Shown piece by piece: positions 51,223-61,614 of a stretch of DNA of 64,000 nucleotides (positions are counted from its first letter, which is position 1; each line of letters opens with the position of its first letter). The notes beneath the pieces are model-generated. The model searched no databases. It saw nothing but the letters and a program-made list of their open reading frames with translations, and was not told the DNA's origin. Source of the stretch: Methanolobus psychrophilus R15 (lineage in GTDB: Archaea; Halobacteriota; Methanosarcinia; Methanosarcinales; Methanosarcinaceae). Both the position numbers and the translations under genes were made by a program. The DNA is taken from assembly GCA_000306725.1 (NCBI GenBank), contig CP003083.1, positions 868,001-932,000 on the forward strand. Reading direction: 5' to 3'.

Positions 51223-54060
51223 TTATATAAGGGCATGGCCCTTGCGTTTACTACCTTTTGACAAGGAGTCGGGCTTGCCCTTAAAGGAATCCTTTTCCTG
51301 CCCCGGAGCATTGCCTGCTGTTTCATCGAGGAGGAACTTATCAACAACATCTTTCATTTCCCCGGCAACCAGTGCCAGGTTCTCTGCTGATTTTGAGAGT
51401 TCCTGCATTGTGGCTGTTTGCTCCTGCACAGCTGCGGAGGCTTCCTCGGTGCCGGCTGCCGATTCTTCAGAGACAGCAGATACTTCCTCAACAGATGATG
51501 TGACCTCTTCGATTGATGCAGACTGCTCCTCTGCGGCTGCTGCAATATCCTGCACCATGTGGGCTATTGTGTCCCCGGCCTTCATGACTTTCTCTATTAC
51601 AGATGCAGCCTTATTGAGAGCTTCAGCGCCTGTGGAAACCTCTACAGCACCCTGCTGCATGGTTGTCACAGCATTGGATGTGCCTGCCTGTATCTCGTGT
51701 ATAAGACCAGCTATCTGTTTGGCTGCGTTACCGGAATCCTCGGCCAACTTTCTTACCTCATCTGCAACTACAGCAAACCCACGGCCGTGCTCTCCTGCTC
51801 TTGCAGCTTCTATTGCTGCATTGAGAGCAAGCAGGTTGGTCTGGTCTGCAATGCTTGTAATGAGACTTACTATCTCGCCTATCTGTTTGGATTTACCGTC
51901 AAGTTGCATTATAGCTGAGGAGGAATCTGAAGATGCACCTTTGATGCCTTCCATCTTTTTCAGCAGGTCCTTTGTAATGATACCCAGATCATGAAGGAGT
52001 TCATTGGATTCCTTGGCAGTTTCTGCGGCCTTCTGGGAGTTGGTCGCGACTTCCTGGACAGTCACGGTCATATCAATCATTGCGCGGGAAACCTCCTCGG
52101 TCTTAGATGCCTGGTTCTGTGCCCCTTTTGATATCTCTGAGACCGTATCTGCTATCTGGTAGGATGAAGAGGTCAGCTCCTGTACAGATGCAGACATCTC
52201 TTCTGCAGTGGCAGCTACATTCCTGGATGTGGTGTGGACCATAGAAACAACATTATTCAGAGATATCCTGGTGTTCTCTATGCCATCAGTTAGCAGTTTG
52301 AACTCTCCGACACCTTCCACCTGTACAGGACGACTCAGATCGTTATTGGATATGGCATCGAGCACCTCACTGGAATCTTCGATGATTGCCTGCAGGTTCT
52401 CTCCAAAGTTATCAAGAGCGTTTGCAAATATCTTGAAATCACCCTGCGTTTCAAAGCTTACCCTTGCATCCAGATTGCCTTGTGAATATTCATTCACTAT
52501 CCTGATAGCTTCGTTGAGAGGTGTCACAAGTGCATCAATTGCACTATTGACCGTATTGATGGCTTCTTGGAAAGCACCTTCATAAGCAGAGCCATCAGCC
52601 CTGTAATCAAGGTTTCCGGCTTCACTGGCACGGCCCAGTTTCATGAACTCATTGACAATGCCCTCAATATTACCCATCATGGAGATATAGCAAGGGATCA
52701 GCTCATCGTTCTCAGAACGCCTGCCCACTTTTTGAAGGCCCTGGAGATCACTGAGGTCACCCTTAGCGATCTTCTTGTTGACCGACATTACAGTGCGTAT
52801 CCTGTCGCGGACAGAGTTTGTAGCGGCACCCATATCTGCAAAGATACCCTGGTAGTGTCCCTCGACCCTGCGGGTGTGATCATTCTCAGCCATAAGCTGC
52901 AACACTTCATTGCTCTCCTGAAGTCCTGCAAGACCATCGATACAATGATTGATGTTGTTCTTGATCACATTGAAATCACCCTTGTAATTGTCAGTGATCT
53001 TTTCCGGAACCTCTCCCCGGGATATGCTTTCGACATACTCGGCTGTCAGGTTCAGCGGGTTGATGACTGCATCAAATGCTTTGTTGACTGTAACAATAGC
53101 TTCCTTGAAAAGGCCATCAAACCCGGAAGCGTCTGTCCTGTGTGCCAGATCACCTTCTTCAGCAGCTTTGCCCAGAACAATGAACTCATCTGCCATGCCC
53201 TTGACTTTCTCCATAACTGCAATTGTATTTGGAAGGAGCTTATCGTTTTCAGAGCGCTTGCCTACTTTCCTGTATTTTTCAAGATCATCGAAATTGCCTA
53301 CTGCCATGTACTCGAATGTGCGCTGGATGTTAAGCAACCTGTTGCGAACTTCGTTCACAGCGTATGCATTATCCTTGAAGATGCCGGGGTATTCGCCAGT
53401 CACACCATCCTCAAAGTCATTCACGGCTAGCTTCAGGAGAATGGAGGTACTCTCATTGAGCGGCTTTGATATCGCATCAAGATTGCTGTTCATGCTCTCA
53501 ATGATCTTCCTGAAATCACCGCCATGCTGAGAAGCGTCCACGCGTACATCGACCTTACCAGCGGCAGTTGCTTGTGCAAGCTTTGCAGAATCTACCATAA
53601 GGGCATTTATCGCATCAACACATGTATTGAGATTGTTTCTCAGGTCATTGAAAGAGCCCTTGAATTCTTTTGTGCTCTTTGGAGGAATGTCCCCCCTGGA
53701 GAGCCTCTCGACGAACTTTGATGCAGCCATGAACGGTTTAACCATCGAGTCCATCAGGCTGTTCACATCGTCTGCAAGTCCTTTCGCATCAGCATCAAAC
53801 TTACCTGCATCCACGCGGGCATCAAGCTGTCCTTCCTGTACACACTTCTTTAATCTGTCAACTTCAACTATGACAGCGGCCTGGGAGTCTGCGGTTCTTT
53901 TCCATTGCATGGCGTTGTCAAGGAAAGCATTGAACGCTTCAGCAACTTCTTTATCCTTCCCGGCCATTCCTGTGTCTACCCGTGTACTAAGGTGACCATT
54001 GTTAATGCTTTCAAGCACACGTTCGATCTCTTTGTTCAGCTTATTGTTCATTCCTAGCAT
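51223..54060 (-). CDS. soluble methyl-accepting chemotaxis protein with tandem HAMP repeats
   Basis: 945 residues without a membrane segment or recognisable sensor. From the N-terminus to about residue 600 it consists of repeating HAMP-type units of 90-150 residues, each ending in forms such as [27 protein letters not shown] and [16 protein letters not shown], with spacers ([36 protein letters not shown]). The C-terminal signalling hairpin has the conserved tip near residues 728-775 ([36 protein letters not shown]). The C-terminal tail is basic. GAGG lies 7 bases before the ATG. A cytosolic signal is likely; the ligand is unknown. Confidence 0.92.
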   Translation of the reverse strand: MLGMNNKLNKEIERVLESINNGHLSTRVDTGMAGKDKEVAEAFNAFLDNAMQWKRTADSQAAVIVEVDRLKKCVQEGQLDARVDAGKFDADAKGLADDVNSLMDSMVKPFMAASKFVERLSRGDIPPKSTKEFKGSFNDLRNNLNTCVDAINALMVDSAKLAQATAAGKVDVRVDASQHGGDFRKIIESMNSNLDAISKPLNESTSILLKLAVNDFEDGVTGEYPGIFKDNAYAVNEVRNRLLNIQRTFEYMAVGNFDDLEKYRKVGKRSENDKLLPNTIAVMEKVKGMADEFIVLGKAAEEGDLAHRTDASGFDGLFKEAIVTVNKAFDAVINPLNLTAEYVESISRGEVPEKITDNYKGDFNVIKNNINHCIDGLAGLQESNEVLQLMAENDHTRRVEGHYQGIFADMGAATNSVRDRIRTVMSVNKKIAKGDLSDLQGLQKVGRRSENDELIPCYISMMGNIEGIVNEFMKLGRASEAGNLDYRADGSAYEGAFQEAINTVNSAIDALVTPLNEAIRIVNEYSQGNLDARVSFETQGDFKIFANALDNFGENLQAIIEDSSEVLDAISNNDLSRPVQVEGVGEFKLLTDGIENTRISLNNVVSMVHTTSRNVAATAEEMSASVQELTSSSYQIADTVSEISKGAQNQASKTEEVSRAMIDMTVTVQEVATNSQKAAETAKESNELLHDLGIITKDLLKKMEGIKGASSDSSSAIMQLDGKSKQIGEIVSLITSIADQTNLLALNAAIEAARAGEHGRGFAVVADEVRKLAEDSGNAAKQIAGLIHEIQAGTSNAVTTMQQGAVEVSTGAEALNKAASVIEKVMKAGDTIAHMVQDIAAAAEEQSASIEEVTSSVEEVSAVSEESAAGTEEASAAVQEQTATMQELSKSAENLALVAGEMKDVVDKFLLDETAGNAPGQEKDSFKGKPDSLSKGSKRKGHALI

Positions 54061-54368
54061 TTTGAATCCTCATCAACTGCATATATTGGAAAGTCTAACA
54101 GAGATTAAGCATAGTAAACTACGATAGTTAATATAATATTAATAGAATAGATAAAAGTACTAATATAAAAATATATGACATTATATACTTTGTAATCTTA
54201 TATTTAAGAGTATTCTAGAGATTAAATATTTGTCTAGAAGTAACCCATAAAATCAAAGCTGAAATGCCCTTGCACTGACATGAATAACTAATTTGAACGC
54301 ATAGTAAAAAAATAGAGAAAGACGAGATGTATGCTGTCAAAGTTATCCAAGAACTGCATCCGCATTTG

Positions 54369-54713
54369 CTAGCTGACCATTTGCTTTTTTTGTTCCTGAG
54401 TGAATATCTTATCGATATCAAGCAAAATAAGCAGTCTTTCATCAATCTTATCTAAATCCTGTATGTATCCTCAGTAATCTTTGAGCTTATATCAGGTGAA
54501 ACCCAATATTCTCGCTCGATGTTCCTAGTACTTCACTAACTGCATCAATAACCACTCCTGCAACCATATTTCCACCATCCCAGCCGTTATACAGGAAACA
54601 TCACTCATTTCCTCATATGCAAGATTGATAACTAGAATTACAGTGCCACAGGAGTTGATCAACTGTGGCGTGATTTCTGCAAAGCCAATATTCTCTGATA
54701 TATAAGCGCTCAC
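54369..54713 (-). pseudogene. decayed second cheW
   Basis: Pieces of a CheW protein can be read in different minus-strand frames. Upstream: FAEITPQLINSCGTVILVIN, which matches the CheW region ending in NLRG..VIVVVN. Then NMVAGVVIDAVSEVLGTSSE in another frame that stops soon after, then SSKITEDTY, and finally DKIDERLLILLDIDKIFTQE up to a TAG at 54369-54371. At least three frameshifts and an internal deletion have destroyed it. It lies upstream of the intact MCP-cheW-cheR operon on the same strand. Confidence 0.85.
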
Positions 54714-54737
54714 CAGAAACTACATAAAAGAACGTGA

Positions 54738-54769
54738 TATATAAGATAAGAATTCACCTGAGACCAGGT
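54738..54769 (+). promoter_or_regulatory. pycB promoter with an inverted repeat near the transcript start
   Basis: TATA-like ATATATAAG (54738-54746) is followed by ACCTG-AGAC-CAGGT (54756-54769), a perfect inverted repeat placed at or just before the expected transcript start. BirA encoded by the third gene carries a winged helix, so this may be its operator. GGAGG precedes the pycB ATG. Confidence 0.4.
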
Positions 54770-54837
54770 ACCAAATGACTCCATTAATAATAGCATTCGC
54801 ACTGATACTATAATTAAGGAGTTCCCGGAGGATTTCC

Positions 54838-56574
54838 ATGAAAGTCAAAATCACAGAAACCATTCTTCGAGATGCGCATCAGTCTCTCATAGCTACTCGC
54901 ATGCGCACCCGCAGCATGCTGCCAATCGTTGACAAACTGGACGAAGTTGGATACTTTTCACTTGAGATGTGGGGCGGTGCAACATTTGACACCTCCATCA
55001 GATATCTTAATGAAGATCCCTGGGAGCGATTGAGAGAGCTGAAAAAGCATATGAAGAACACGCCTGCACAGATGCTCCTGCGCGGGCAGAACCTTGTTGG
55101 TTACAGACACTACTCGGATGATGTTGTAGAGAAGTTCGTGCAGAAAGCCTATGAGAACGGCATAGATATCTTCAGGGTATTTGATGCCGTGAACGACATC
55201 CGCAACATGGAAAAGGCTATCACTGTCGCCAAGAAGGAAGGAGCACATGTTCAGGGTACCATATGTTACACCATCAGTCCGGTACATACCATTGATAAAT
55301 ACGTGGAGCTTGCAACAGGACTTGCAGAGCTGGAATGTGATTCCATCTGTATAAAGGACATGGCTGGCCTCATATCCCCGCAACAGGCATATGACCTTGT
55401 GAAAGCACTCAAGTCCGCGGTCAGCCTGCCAATTGACCTGCACAGCCATTGTACTTCAGGCATGGCTCCGATGAGTTATATGGCAGCCTGCAGGGCCGGC
55501 GTCGACATTCTTGATACGGCACTGTCCCCATTCGCATGGGGAACTTCACAGCCTCCAACCGAATCCATCATTGCTGCACTTGCCGAGAGCAGGCGTGCAA
55601 CAGGCCTGGACCTGGAGCTTATCTCAGAGATCTCTGCTTACTTCAAGGAAATGAAAGAGGAATACAGGTGCATCCTCAACCCTATATCCGAACAGATAGA
55701 CACTAATGTCCTGCTCTACCAGATCCCGGGTGGCATGCTCTCAAACCTTGTCTCCCAGCTGCAGGAACAAAATGCGCTGGACAAGTATAAGGATGTGCTT
55801 GCAGAGATGCCAAGAGTGAGAGCCGACCTGGGATACCCGCCTCTTGTGACACCGACCAGTCAGATAGTAGGCACACAGGCGGTACTTAACGTCCTGATGG
55901 GGGAAAGATATAAAGTAATTCCCAAAGAGGTCAAGGATTATGTGCGCGGACTCTATGGAAGGCCGCCACAGAAGATAGATGATGCGATAGTCGGAAAGAT
56001 AATCGGTAACGAAGAACCAATCTCATGCAGACCGGCCGACCTTCTTGAGCCTGAATACGAGAAGATGAAAGCAGAAGCTGAGAAAATGGGCCTGATAAAG
56101 AAAGAAGAGGACGTACTGACCTACATCCTCTACCCTGCAATAGCCCCGGCATTCCTCAAGGGAGAAGCAAAGGAAGAGGAACTTGTGCCTGTAAAGGTAG
56201 AGAAACAACCATCTGCTTCCGCTGGCAAAATGGCCACCATTCCGACCGAATTCAAGGTAGAAGTGGACGGTGAAGTTTTCAACGTAAAGGTTAACCCTGT
56301 AGGGGGATCAGTCACTGTTTCAGAAGTACAGGGTAAATCCAGGCCTGAAGCCGTCTCAACACCAGGGGCTGTCACCAGCCATATGCAGGGCATGGTGCTG
56401 TCAGTGAAAGTTGATGTCGGAGACAGCATCTGCGAAGGGGATATTGTATGTGTGATAGAAGCCATGAAAATGGAAAATGCTATACATGCTCCCCATGGTG
56501 GCGTTGTCAAGGAGATATTCATCGCAGAGGGTGATGCTGTAAGCTCCGGACACGTCCTTCTATGCATAGATTAA
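54838..56574 (+). CDS. pycB: pyruvate carboxylase subunit B (carboxyltransferase and biotin carrier)
   Basis: 578 residues. The N-terminal carboxyltransferase TIM barrel has [38 protein letters not shown] (metal and substrate site), CIKDMAGL, and [11 protein letters not shown] middle region with YGRPP follows. The C-terminal biotinyl domain has the EAMKMENAI motif with biotinyl-Lys544. With PycA it makes oxaloacetate from pyruvate and bicarbonate. The pycA gene follows after 13 bases. This alpha4beta4-type split enzyme is typical of methanogens. It could be read as an oxaloacetate decarboxylase alpha subunit, but no beta/gamma membrane subunits are near. Confidence 0.94.
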   Translation: MKVKITETILRDAHQSLIATRMRTRSMLPIVDKLDEVGYFSLEMWGGATFDTSIRYLNEDPWERLRELKKHMKNTPAQMLLRGQNLVGYRHYSDDVVEKFVQKAYENGIDIFRVFDAVNDIRNMEKAITVAKKEGAHVQGTICYTISPVHTIDKYVELATGLAELECDSICIKDMAGLISPQQAYDLVKALKSAVSLPIDLHSHCTSGMAPMSYMAACRAGVDILDTALSPFAWGTSQPPTESIIAALAESRRATGLDLELISEISAYFKEMKEEYRCILNPISEQIDTNVLLYQIPGGMLSNLVSQLQEQNALDKYKDVLAEMPRVRADLGYPPLVTPTSQIVGTQAVLNVLMGERYKVIPKEVKDYVRGLYGRPPQKIDDAIVGKIIGNEEPISCRPADLLEPEYEKMKAEAEKMGLIKKEEDVLTYILYPAIAPAFLKGEAKEEELVPVKVEKQPSASAGKMATIPTEFKVEVDGEVFNVKVNPVGGSVTVSEVQGKSRPEAVSTPGAVTSHMQGMVLSVKVDVGDSICEGDIVCVIEAMKMENAIHAPHGGVVKEIFIAEGDAVSSGHVLLCID

Positions 56575-56587
56575 AGGAGATCTGCAA

Positions 56588-58069
56588 ATGTTCAAGAAAG
56601 TACTTGTCGCAAACCGTGGCGAAATAGCCATCAGGGCCATGCGTGCCTGCAGGGAACTGGGAGTGGCAACCGTAGCAGTATATTCGGAAGCCGATAAGAA
56701 CGCCCTTTTTGCAATGTATGCAGATGAAGCATATTATATCGGTCCTGCACCTTCAAGCCAGAGTTACCTGAACATGGACAGGATAATTGAAGTAGCCCTG
56801 GAATGCGGGGCAGATGGAATTCATCCGGGATACGGTTTCCTTTCAGAGAACAGTGTCTTTGCAAAAAAATGTGAAAACGCAGGCATTGTTTTCATTGGTC
56901 CTTCCAGCCATGCCATAGAGCAGATGGGAAGCAAGATAGCGGCAAGGAATGCCATGGTCAAAGCCGGCGTCCCTGTGGTTCCCGGAACCAACAAGGCAGT
57001 CGCCAGCGAAGAAGAAGCTATCGAGATAGCAAGCTCCATAGGCTATCCTGTGATCATCAAGGCATCAGCCGGAGGCGGTGGGATCGGGATGAAGATAGTT
57101 CATTCAAAGGACGGATTCAAGAATGCACTGAATTCCATCCAGTCCGTTGCCGCATCAGCCTTCGGAGACCCGACCGTTTTTATCGAGAAATACGTTGAAG
57201 AACCACGGCACATAGAGTTCCAGATACTTGCTGATAAATATGGGAATGCTGTTTATGCGATGGAAAGGGAATGCTCCATACAGCGCAGGCACCAGAAACT
57301 CATAGAAGAAGCCCCTTCTCCTGTAATGACACCTGAGCTGCGCAAACAGATGGGAGAGACTGCCGTCAAGGCTGCAAAGGCCATAGGTTATGAGAATGCG
57401 GGAACAGTCGAATTCCTCTACTCCAAAGGCAACTTCTATTTCCTGGAAATGAATACAAGATTACAGGTAGAGCATACCATAACTGAGATGATAACAGGTA
57501 TCGATCTTGCGAAACAGCAACTGCGCATTGCGTGCGGAGAGAAACTGGCGTTTAAGCAGGAAGACATAACCATACATGGATGGGCCATTGAATGCCGCAT
57601 CAATGCTGAGGATCCGCTTAACGATTTCGCCCCTTCACCTGGCAAGATAAAGAGATACCGTTCTGCAGGAGGGCCGGGGATACGCGTGGACAGCGGAGTA
57701 CATGTTGGATATACAATATCTCCTTACTATGATTCCATGATCTCAAAACTATCCGCATGGGGACAGACCAGGGAAGAGGCAATAGACCGTATGAAGCGGG
57801 CGCTCTATGAATATGTGGTTGTCGGCGTGACCACAAATATTCCATTCCACAAGGCAGTACTGCGCAATCCAGTGTTCCGGGAAGGCAGGCTTACAACGCA
57901 CTTCATTGATGATCACAAGATCATTGAGGATGTGAAAAGGGTAGTTATTGAAGACTCTGCAAAGGGAGCAACACTGGCATCTGCACTTGAGAACAAGGAG
58001 CAGAAAATTGCAGCCATCACTGCAGCAGTCGGCTCATATATGAGCAATGCACAAAAGCAGACAAAATAA
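56588..58069 (+). CDS. pycA: pyruvate carboxylase subunit A (biotin carboxylase)
   Basis: 493-residue biotin carboxylase. The ATP-grasp fold has [20 protein letters not shown] at the start, [15 protein letters not shown], the glycine-rich [31 protein letters not shown], and the active-site [11 protein letters not shown] / [25 protein letters not shown] lies before the ATG, which is 13 bases after pycB. The birA gene follows 55 bases downstream. The three genes form a self-contained pyruvate carboxylase operon. Confidence 0.95.
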   Translation: MFKKVLVANRGEIAIRAMRACRELGVATVAVYSEADKNALFAMYADEAYYIGPAPSSQSYLNMDRIIEVALECGADGIHPGYGFLSENSVFAKKCENAGIVFIGPSSHAIEQMGSKIAARNAMVKAGVPVVPGTNKAVASEEEAIEIASSIGYPVIIKASAGGGGIGMKIVHSKDGFKNALNSIQSVAASAFGDPTVFIEKYVEEPRHIEFQILADKYGNAVYAMERECSIQRRHQKLIEEAPSPVMTPELRKQMGETAVKAAKAIGYENAGTVEFLYSKGNFYFLEMNTRLQVEHTITEMITGIDLAKQQLRIACGEKLAFKQEDITIHGWAIECRINAEDPLNDFAPSPGKIKRYRSAGGPGIRVDSGVHVGYTISPYYDSMISKLSAWGQTREEAIDRMKRALYEYVVVGVTTNIPFHKAVLRNPVFREGRLTTHFIDDHKIIEDVKRVVIEDSAKGATLASALENKEQKIAAITAAVGSYMSNAQKQTK

Positions 58070-58124
58070 TTAAACCTGTGAGTATAATATACAATAGGGA
58101 ACAAATATTCACTGGTGAGTATCT

Positions 58125-59099
58125 GTGAATGACAACAAAATCGAAATAATCAGGATACTTAAGGCTGCAGGAAATAAGGCAGTGTCGGGACAGGAGATAG
58201 GGGCGAAACTCGGGATCACAAGAGCAATGGTCTGGAAGTATGTCAGGGACATAAAAAAAGAAGGATACGATATCCAGTCCTCTCCAAAGATCGGATATAC
58301 ACTCCTATCCACTCCCGACATGCTTTATCCGGAGCAGATCAAGATAGGGCTCGAGACGGGTCTTTTCGGAAAAGAGATATTGTATTACGACGAGGTCGAG
58401 TCCACGAACAGCATCGCAAAGGATATCGCAGCCAGATATCCCGAAGGAACTATAGTCATTGCGGAGACGCAGAAGAAAGGTCGGGGTCGCCTGGGCAGCG
58501 AGTGGCAATCCACCCCGGGAGGTATCTGGTTCTCACTCATCCTGAAGCCATCCATACCCCTTGAATATGCCCCAAGGATCACACTGGTGGCGGGACTTGC
58601 TGTTACCAAAACATTGCGCAGGCTGGGAGTTGATGCCCGTATAAAATGGCCCAATGACGTACTCATTAGCGGTAAAAAGGTATGCGGGATACTTACCGAA
58701 GTGGATGCTGAAGTAGAGAAGGTGGACTACCTGGTTCTGGGAATAGGCATCAACGCAAATGTAAGGCTGAAGGATTTCAGGGAGGAGGTCAAGGAAAGCT
58801 CCACAAGTCTTGAGGCAGAACTTGGAAAACCGGTCAACAGGATCGATCTGATCAAAGACCTGCTCTATGAGCTCGAACAGCAGTACATTAAGTTCAAGAC
58901 CCAGCAGTTCTCGAACATTGTCAGTGAATGGATATCCCTTTCTGACACCATCGGGAAGGAAGTAACGGTCACTACCCCCATGAAGATCATTGAAGGGAAG
59001 GCAGTGGGCATTACTGATAAGGGAGCACTGCTTGTCAAAACAAAGAGCAATGCAAAGGAAGAAGTGATTGCCGGACGCTGCAGGTATGCAAAAACATGA
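58125..59099 (+). CDS. birA: bifunctional biotin-protein ligase / repressor
   Basis: 324 residues. The N-terminal winged helix (GNKAVSGQEIGAKLGITRAM; VWKYVRDIKKEGYDI) is followed by the ligase domain with ESTNSIAKDIAARYPEGT, the biotinyl-AMP loop KKGRGRLGSEWQSTPGG, KWPNDVLISGKKVCGIL and LGIGINANV, and a C-terminal SH3-like domain. It attaches biotin to PycB Lys544 and, through the wHTH, may repress the operon. The start is GTG at 58125 with GGTGA 6 bases upstream. Confidence 0.94.
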   Translation: MNDNKIEIIRILKAAGNKAVSGQEIGAKLGITRAMVWKYVRDIKKEGYDIQSSPKIGYTLLSTPDMLYPEQIKIGLETGLFGKEILYYDEVESTNSIAKDIAARYPEGTIVIAETQKKGRGRLGSEWQSTPGGIWFSLILKPSIPLEYAPRITLVAGLAVTKTLRRLGVDARIKWPNDVLISGKKVCGILTEVDAEVEKVDYLVLGIGINANVRLKDFREEVKESSTSLEAELGKPVNRIDLIKDLLYELEQQYIKFKTQQFSNIVSEWISLSDTIGKEVTVTTPMKIIEGKAVGITDKGALLVKTKSNAKEEVIAGRCRYAKT

Positions 59100-59119
59100 A
59101 CCTTTGGTGAGTTTGGCCT

Positions 59120-59680
59120 ATGCACAGAGGATCCCCTGAAACAAAACTCCTGATAACTTTGCTCCTGCTATGCGGCTTATTCTTATCCGTCGCATCAGGA
59201 ATACAGGATACTGTGCTTATGGACGGGACAGGGATATTCCTTACAACAGGAGAATCGTGGACATTTGAACAGGGATATGTCCTTACCGTAAAAAGTGTCA
59301 ATCAGGGAACCAATGAAGCCTGGCTGGAACTCTCACTAAACGAAATTATTATACGCGAAGGGATATTCCGTGAGAAGGACATGCTGGTTTATTCCCGTGG
59401 CTCAGAAATCCTGAATATTACTGTGGATACCATTTATTCAAGCCCCACAGGCGAACTGGTCACATTCATGCCTGTTTACCAGTATCTTGATCCACAACTT
59501 CCTGCACCTGAAGCTCAGGAGAACGGACAGGGCGGGCAATCAGGAGAAGATGGGCCTCTGGCACCAGACGAAGATGGGGATGTTTTTCCCATACCGGGAT
59601 TTGGTATTGTGTGGGTGCTTGCCGGAATTATGCTGTCGGGACTGGCTGGGTCTTGCTCCCGTGTCAAAAAGAACAAATGA
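59120..59680 (+). CDS. surface protein with S-layer-like domain and PGF-type sorting tail
   Basis: 186 residues. A signal peptide (LLITLLLLCGLFLSVASG) is followed by one beta domain of S-layer-related type (LTTGESWTFEQGYVLTVKSV; REKDMLVYSRGSEILNITVD), then an acidic Gly/Glu/Asp-rich linker, and FPIPGFGIVWVLAGIM with a basic end SRVKKNK. The PGFG-helix-basic pattern is that of PGF-CTERM proteins processed by archaeosortase A. It lies 20 bases after birA but has no evident link to biotin. GGTGAG near 59106 lies about 10 bases before the ATG. Confidence 0.75.
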   Translation: MHRGSPETKLLITLLLLCGLFLSVASGIQDTVLMDGTGIFLTTGESWTFEQGYVLTVKSVNQGTNEAWLELSLNEIIIREGIFREKDMLVYSRGSEILNITVDTIYSSPTGELVTFMPVYQYLDPQLPAPEAQENGQGGQSGEDGPLAPDEDGDVFPIPGFGIVWVLAGIMLSGLAGSCSRVKKNK

Positions 59681-59698
59681 TAAAAAAAGGGAGAAAGC

Positions 59699-60616
59699 TT
59701 AGAACTTGAGATTGCCCTTCTCCAGGAGAACCTTAAGGTCTTGAAGGCTCATTCTTGCATTCTTATCAAGTTTTTCCTTTGCCACGACCAAATGTTCTTC
59801 CTGCTTTTTCTCATCCTTTTCAAGGTGTATATCTTCCAGTTTCCCGAGATAGATGCCAAGCTCGTCTCTGAGTAGTGCCATCTTTACCTTGATAGGGTCA
59901 ATCCTCTCCCTCAGGGGAGCAGTGACAGCTATCTTTGAGGATATCTCTGCGTGTGCAAGGTCAGCTTGCTTGCGCAGCTCATCCACCTGCTTGTAGAGAT
60001 CGATCATCTCAAGGTGATATTTCTGTGATTGCTCTGCTAGTTGGTGTATCTCCCCTCCAAGGTCTTCCCCGGAAGCAAAGACATCCTTTGAACTTTCGTA
60101 GGCTTCCACAAGCTTCTTATGAACCTCATTTGCATCAAAAGCTGCATCAAGACGGTCTTTCATAAGGACAAGTCTCTCAAAAAGGTCAATTTCATGTTTC
60201 AGAGGAATATCCGCATTCAAGAAAGTATCAATATCTGCGAAATACGCTTTTGAAAGAGTTTCTACGCTGCCTTTTGAGAGACTGTTCAGGCTGTCGCGCC
60301 TGTTCTTAAGGTCTGAGATCTCGTCTGAACATTGGCGTTTTTTATCATCTACTTCATTCCTAGAGGATTTGAGCGAGGAGATCCGTGCGTTAAAAGAATC
60401 TCTCTTTGATTTTGCGTCGCGAGCTTTTGCCACCAAGCCCTTTACCCGGGAATTGAGTTCATCACGCTTGGCCTTCGTGTCATCCATGTTGGTACGATGA
60501 AGCTTTAACTGCTTATAAATGGATTTTAATTCACGGTCAAGATGGCTTAGCTCGGTACGGAGCTCATCAGCCTTGTTCTTAAGCTCCTTTTCCGTCATTG
60601 TTGAAACGTCAGTCAT
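59699..60616 (-). CDS. archaeal coiled-coil protein (COG1340 type)
   Basis: 305 residues, almost entirely heptad coiled coil (ELRTELSHLDRELKSIYKQL; KAKRDELNSRVKGLVAKARD), with a more globular middle (SKGSVETLSKAYFADIDTFL). It resembles the uncharacterised archaeal COG1340 proteins, sometimes mislabelled phosphoserine phosphatase. No catalytic motif is visible. Its start overlaps the end of the upstream coiled-coil gene by 4 bases, so the two are made together and may form a complex. Confidence 0.8.
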   Translation of the reverse strand: MTDVSTMTEKELKNKADELRTELSHLDRELKSIYKQLKLHRTNMDDTKAKRDELNSRVKGLVAKARDAKSKRDSFNARISSLKSSRNEVDDKKRQCSDEISDLKNRRDSLNSLSKGSVETLSKAYFADIDTFLNADIPLKHEIDLFERLVLMKDRLDAAFDANEVHKKLVEAYESSKDVFASGEDLGGEIHQLAEQSQKYHLEMIDLYKQVDELRKQADLAHAEISSKIAVTAPLRERIDPIKVKMALLRDELGIYLGKLEDIHLEKDEKKQEEHLVVAKEKLDKNARMSLQDLKVLLEKGNLKF

Positions 60617-61290
60617 GCTTTCACCTCTGCTTCTTCTGCCGGGCTTGCAGACATCTTTTCCCAGTAGGAAAGAGCCTCCTTGTGGCTGCTTATCCGGTTC
60701 TCAAGCCATTTGTATTTGAGATTTAGTTCACCCAACTCTTTTTCACTGTCTGCCTGAACCTTATCGAAGTCCTCTGCGGGATATTTCAAGGAGGAAAGTT
60801 CAGTATTCGCGGCCACTGCATCGTGCATCCTTGCCCTGAAAGAATCTATGGGTCCCTGGGCTTTAGGAAGCTTTGAAGATATGACAGAGATATTAGCTAG
60901 AATTGAACTGACCAGCTTTCCCTCATCCTCGGGTGAGAGCGCACTTTTCACTTTAGGGAATTCCTCAGCTACACTCCTCAATTCCTTTTGGACGGCCACA
61001 TCACTTTCATGTGCTGAGATTAATTCATCAAGCAATTTCTCAGCCTGATGATAGAATAATTGCCTTTTTTCAGTCAGAACTTCTGTCCGGGTAACAACGT
61101 ACTCCTTTTTTTCTTTAGAGGAGGAAATCTGTTCATTCAGTGAACGAACTTTGCTATTGATTTCACCGAACTGCACGTCATACTCATCTAAAAGCCTTCT
61201 ATGCTTGTCCATCACCTTACTAAGGAGTTCGCCCCTTTCATAAGTCTTGAAAGATACATTACTATCATTCTGATTCTCACCATCGCTCAT
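60613..61290 (-). CDS. second coiled-coil protein of the pair
   Basis: 225 residues, mostly helical with two coiled-coil stretches (FGEINSKVRSLNEQISSSKE; ADSEKELGELNLKYKWLENR) and charged tails. It overlaps the COG1340-type gene by 4 bases and starts 20 bases after DUF424. I do not recognise a family. The order MCM - DUF424 - two coiled-coil genes on one strand suggests one transcript; a structural or chromosome-related role would be speculation. Confidence 0.75.
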   Translation of the reverse strand: MSDGENQNDSNVSFKTYERGELLSKVMDKHRRLLDEYDVQFGEINSKVRSLNEQISSSKEKKEYVVTRTEVLTEKRQLFYHQAEKLLDELISAHESDVAVQKELRSVAEEFPKVKSALSPEDEGKLVSSILANISVISSKLPKAQGPIDSFRARMHDAVAANTELSSLKYPAEDFDKVQADSEKELGELNLKYKWLENRISSHKEALSYWEKMSASPAEEAEVKA

Positions 61291-61310
61291 AAAACAAACC
61301 TCACAGCAGT

Positions 61311-61601
61311 CTATACTCTAAATACCTGGGCATGTGCCACACCATCAATAATCTTTACAGAAGAAGGATTCACAATACCGCACTTTATAGCGCAGGATAC
61401 GGCCTTCTCACCAAAGAGATTGAGATTACCTGCTTTGGAGATGATTCCTACTACATCTTCTTCCGAGATTTTATCCCCTTTATAGAAATCCTCAGATATT
61501 GTCACGCTGATATTCCCTTCTTTGAGGTTCTTTCCAAGCAGTTCCTCGTCGCATACTGCAACAATAAAGCTTTCTCCAGCCCTGTGAATCTTAAGATACA
61601 T
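61311..61601 (-). CDS. DUF424 family protein
   Basis: 96 residues. The pattern MYLKIHRAGESFIVAVCDEE, LLGKNLKEGNISVTISEDFY, LFGEKAVSCAIKCGIV and VKIIDGVAHAQVF is that of DUF424, a small archaeal protein linked in some reports to translation. It lies 13 bases downstream of mcm. The ATG at 61601 is preferred over the TTG one codon earlier. Confidence 0.85.
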   Translation of the reverse strand: MYLKIHRAGESFIVAVCDEELLGKNLKEGNISVTISEDFYKGDKISEEDVVGIISKAGNLNLFGEKAVSCAIKCGIVNPSSVKIIDGVAHAQVFRV

Positions 61602-61614
61602 CAAACCACATCAA

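Noticed and set aside
54215-54445. Minus-strand ORF of 76 codons
   Set aside because: It is a shifted frame through the 3' end of the decayed cheW and the AT-rich DNA after it.
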